A stretch of DNA of 64,000 nucleotides. Origin: Akkermansia massiliensis. GTDB lineage: Bacteria > Verrucomicrobiota > Verrucomicrobiia > Verrucomicrobiales > Akkermansiaceae. Positions within the stretch are counted from its first letter, which is position 1; the number at the start of each line of letters is the position of its first letter. Position numbers and translations under genes: made by a program. The DNA lies in NCBI RefSeq assembly GCF_018847375.1, contig NZ_CP072036.1, forward strand, positions 744,001-808,000, written 5' to 3'. The notes under the pieces were generated by a model that had not been told where the DNA came from, searched no databases, and saw only the letters and a program-made list of their open reading frames with translations. Below are positions 62,012 to 64,000 of this stretch, one piece after another.

Positions 62012-63103
62012 ATGACCTACTACTCCCGTCTGCTGTTGTCAGCCGCCGTCTTCCTCGGCTGTTCGCCCGCCGTCCGCGCCGTCACCCCGGAAGAAGGGAG
62101 GCGCATCTACCTGGAAGCGAAGGAAGGGAATGCAGAATCCCAGTACCGTCTGGGCCTCTGCTTCCTGAAGGGAGACGGCGTCAAGCGCAATCCCTCCCAG
62201 GCCAAATTCTGGTTTTCCAAGGCGGCCAGGCAGGGGCACCGCACGGCGGAACGCTCCCTGCGCCTGATTCCCAAAAAGGCTCCGCTGCCCGTGGACCCCT
62301 CCGCCGACCGCGCCACCCGGGAGAAGAAGGGGCTGGAATTGTATGAATACCTGTACAAGCTGAAGGATTACAGGCCCGCGCGGGAGAGCACAACCACCTC
62401 TGTCACCATCAACGGCAAGAGGAAGTATGACAAGCTGCCGGAAGAGGGAACGAAGCCGGAGCTTTCCAAAGTCAGCGCTTTCATCCGCGCCGGGGCGGAC
62501 GTGAATTACCAGGGGGAGGGCATCAGGGGGGATAATTCCTGCGCGCTGGCCCTGGCGATGGACATGCAGTTTTTTGAATTGGCGGACCTCCTGATTGCCA
62601 ACGGGGCGGACGTCAATCTGGAAATTGGCCGGTCCGACGAGTATAAAAACGCTTCTTCCTCCCTTCTTTCCAGGCATTATTTCAATCCCAGGGCTCCGCA
62701 GGCAGCCTATCTGCTGGAACACGGGGCGGACCCGGATTACGTGTGCAATGACGGCAAAACGCTGCTGATTTCCGCCGCCAGGTACGGGAATGAGGAGAGC
62801 GTCAGGTTCCTGCTGGAAAACGGCGCGGACCCCAATAAACCCAACGGCAAGTCGCGGCTAGGCCATTACAAGCCGGCCAATTCGGAAACGGCCCTGTGGG
62901 TGCTCGCGGACGTTTCCGGCCTTCAGGAAAATTCCATAAACGCCACCGCCAAATTGTTGATTGAGCACAAGGCGGACGTGAATTTCCGCGCCAGGGGCGG
63001 GGCCACCCCCCTGGACCGCGCCATCGCCACCGGAAAGAGCAGCCTGGCGCGCATCCTGAAAGAAGCGGGGGCCAAAACCTCCAGGGAATTAGACGGCAAG
63101 TAA
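62012..63103 (+). CDS. Secreted protein with Sel1 and ankyrin repeats
   Basis: 363 aa. Signal peptide about residues 1-23 (LLLSAAVFLGCSPAVRA; a lipobox-like LGC is also possible). Residues 30-75 form one Sel1 repeat (AESQYRLGLCFLKGDGVKRNPSQAKFWFSKAA). From about residue 150 onward ankyrin repeats are seen: FIRAGADVNYQG, DLLIANGADVNLEI, YLLEHGADPDYVCN, RFLLENGADPNKPN and KLLIEHKADVNFRA. Such proteins bind partner proteins; the partner is unknown. Confidence 0.85.
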   Translation: MTYYSRLLLSAAVFLGCSPAVRAVTPEEGRRIYLEAKEGNAESQYRLGLCFLKGDGVKRNPSQAKFWFSKAARQGHRTAERSLRLIPKKAPLPVDPSADRATREKKGLELYEYLYKLKDYRPARESTTTSVTINGKRKYDKLPEEGTKPELSKVSAFIRAGADVNYQGEGIRGDNSCALALAMDMQFFELADLLIANGADVNLEIGRSDEYKNASSSLLSRHYFNPRAPQAAYLLEHGADPDYVCNDGKTLLISAARYGNEESVRFLLENGADPNKPNGKSRLGHYKPANSETALWVLADVSGLQENSINATAKLLIEHKADVNFRARGGATPLDRAIATGKSSLARILKEAGAKTSRELDGK

Positions 63104-63114
63104 GGCGCGGGAGC

Positions 63115-63633
63115 TCAGCCTTTTTCCCCTCCCTGCCGGAGGCGGGGGAGAAGAACTTCCTCATAGGCGCGGAATTTCTGCTCATACGTCAGCCGCGCCG
63201 CCGCCGGGCTGGTGGAGGGCATCTGGATGATGGCAGGGGTTTCCCGGAGGAATAGTTCCGGAAAATACCGCTTGAGGTATTTATGGGAGGCGGTGCCGTT
63301 GCAGCAGACGGTGCCGATGCCGGGGAAACATTCCAGCAGGGCGGCAATGTCATTGGGCTGTTCCTGGGAGATGTGCTGGTCCAGGCTGCCGGGCCTGACG
63401 CCGGAGGCCACCACGTCCCACAGCCCCACCCCGCCCCGGTTGAGCAGGGACAGGCGTTCCCCATACGGCAAGGAGGGGTCAAAATCCAGCAGGGTTCCCA
63501 TGATTTTCCAGAAGGCGTTGCGCGGATGGGCGTAATACTGGGCCTGCCGCAGGGATTCATCCCCCGGCAGGGAGCCGAGCACCAGCACGGAGCATTCCGG
63601 CGTGACGGAGGGAGGGAAGGAGCATTTCTTCAC
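63115..63633 (-). CDS. DNA-deoxyinosine glycosylase (UDG superfamily, family 6)
   Basis: 172 aa. The motif VLGSLPGDESLRQAQYYAHPRNAFWKIMG is characteristic of hypoxanthine/deoxyinosine DNA glycosylases, with the later MPSTSPAAARLTYEQK representing motif 2. The enzyme removes deaminated adenine from DNA. It is followed upstream on the same strand by the incomplete gene at the right edge, 12 bases away, so co-transcription is probable. Confidence 0.87.
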   Translation of the reverse strand: MKKCSFPPSVTPECSVLVLGSLPGDESLRQAQYYAHPRNAFWKIMGTLLDFDPSLPYGERLSLLNRGGVGLWDVVASGVRPGSLDQHISQEQPNDIAALLECFPGIGTVCCNGTASHKYLKRYFPELFLRETPAIIQMPSTSPAAARLTYEQKFRAYEEVLLPRLRQGGEKG

Positions 63634-63645
63634 GGCGGGAGGAGG

Positions 63646-64000
63646 TCAGGGGTTCTGCATGCCGGAGTATCTGCGCACCTCCTTGATGCCCACCTCCTGA
63701 CGGAGCAGGGAGGAGAGCCACGGATGGCTTCCTACCGCCGGAGCCAGATTGAACCGCTCCGGCCTGGTGATGCGCGTGAAGATGACGCGCCTGATTTGGG
63801 ATTTGGGCACCGTCTTGGCTCCGTAGCCGTCCGGCATGTTGGAGGACCAGAAGGTGACCGTGTCCCCGCCGTCCTTCAGCAGAACAGTGAGATGGCCGGA
63901 TTCCCGGCGGCCGATGTGGTCCGTCCAGAATATCTTCATGAAGTCTCCGGGGCGGGCCTTCCGCCAGTCTTCAAAGTTGATGCCGGCCCCCAGCCTGTGC
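63646..64000 (-). CDS. C-terminal part of an unidentified protein (5' truncated by the window edge)
   Basis: The frame is open from the right edge to the stop at 63646-63648 (117 residues seen). An ATG at 63939 is probably internal because the preceding codons (INFEDWRKARPGDF) look coding. The pattern WRKARPGDFMKIFWTDH ... GHLTVLL resembles the end of an NlpC/P60- or CHAP-type amidase, with the His in GHLTV as a possible catalytic residue. This is a weak inference; the Cys part lies outside. Confidence 0.55.
   Translation of the reverse strand, partial: HRLGAGINFEDWRKARPGDFMKIFWTDHIGRRESGHLTVLLKDGGDTVTFWSSNMPDGYGAKTVPKSQIRRVIFTRITRPERFNLAPAVGSHPWLSSLLRQEVGIKEVRRYSGMQNP

Overview
The window reads as a chromosomal segment of a gut Verrucomicrobium of the Akkermansia type. 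This is inferred from content: a secreted formylglycine sulfatase, very large beta-strand-repeat surface proteins, two proteins ending in the PEP-CTERM signal (VPEP, hydrophobic helix, Arg-rich tail), outer-membrane porins and LPS-assembly genes, GC-rich coding sequence, and start codons that often lack a strong Shine-Dalgarno sequence. No rRNA, IS element, prophage or CRISPR array was seen. Two tRNA genes (Lys-TTT, Asp-GTC) are present, both with encoded CCA.

Layout. 1-3.4 kb: end of a membrane protein, a secreted sulfatase, an AT-rich gap and a membrane sensor-like protein. 3.6-6.2 kb: tRNA-Lys, a YbgC-type thioesterase, ComF, a small unknown and MazG. 6.3-13 kb: a giant beta-strand-repeat PEP-CTERM protein whose signal-peptide part lies in a different frame (probable frameshift). 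13.2-18.7 kb: HTH protein, RNase D, OprB-like porin, zinc-ribbon coiled-coil protein, LpxK. 18.8-25.9 kb: a 1476-aa M16 protease with an unusual C-terminal region, then NfeD, flotillin and DUF4126 membrane genes. 26.2-28 kb: a small PEP-CTERM protein flanked by two entericidin-like lipoproteins. 28.2-31 kb: Ddh and a YafK/DpaA-like enzyme (peptidoglycan) and a YdeI-family protein. 31.2-38.1 kb: a 2302-aa classical autotransporter. 38.5-43.2 kb: tRNA-Asp, IlvA, Maf, an unknown exported protein, a 43-aa lipoprotein and HflX. 43.4-46 kb: a Ser/Thr protein kinase split by a frameshift at a C8 tract. 46.1-53.8 kb: ROK-like kinase, CPBP protease, ThiL, a fused acyltransferase, Cmk-PlsC-RecF. 53.9-58.1 kb: flavin reductase, RNase III, OprP-like porin, small wHTH-like protein, EEP hydrolase. 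58.2-64 kb: RsmI, LptE, BamD-like and HisI on the minus strand, HolB, a Sel1/ankyrin protein, a deoxyinosine glycosylase and an incomplete gene.

Much of the window concerns the cell envelope: lipid A (LpxK), LPS export (LptE), OMP assembly (BamD-like), phospholipid and possibly aminolipid acylation, peptidoglycan, porins, and two routes for displaying beta-helical surface proteins (PEP-CTERM/exosortase and autotransporter barrel). The least ordinary signals are paired inverted palindromes of consensus CGGATTNNNAATCCG upstream of a PEP-CTERM gene and the large autotransporter, a homopolymer frameshift in the kinase, and the C-terminal half of the giant M16 protease, which carries candidate His/Cys catalytic residues.
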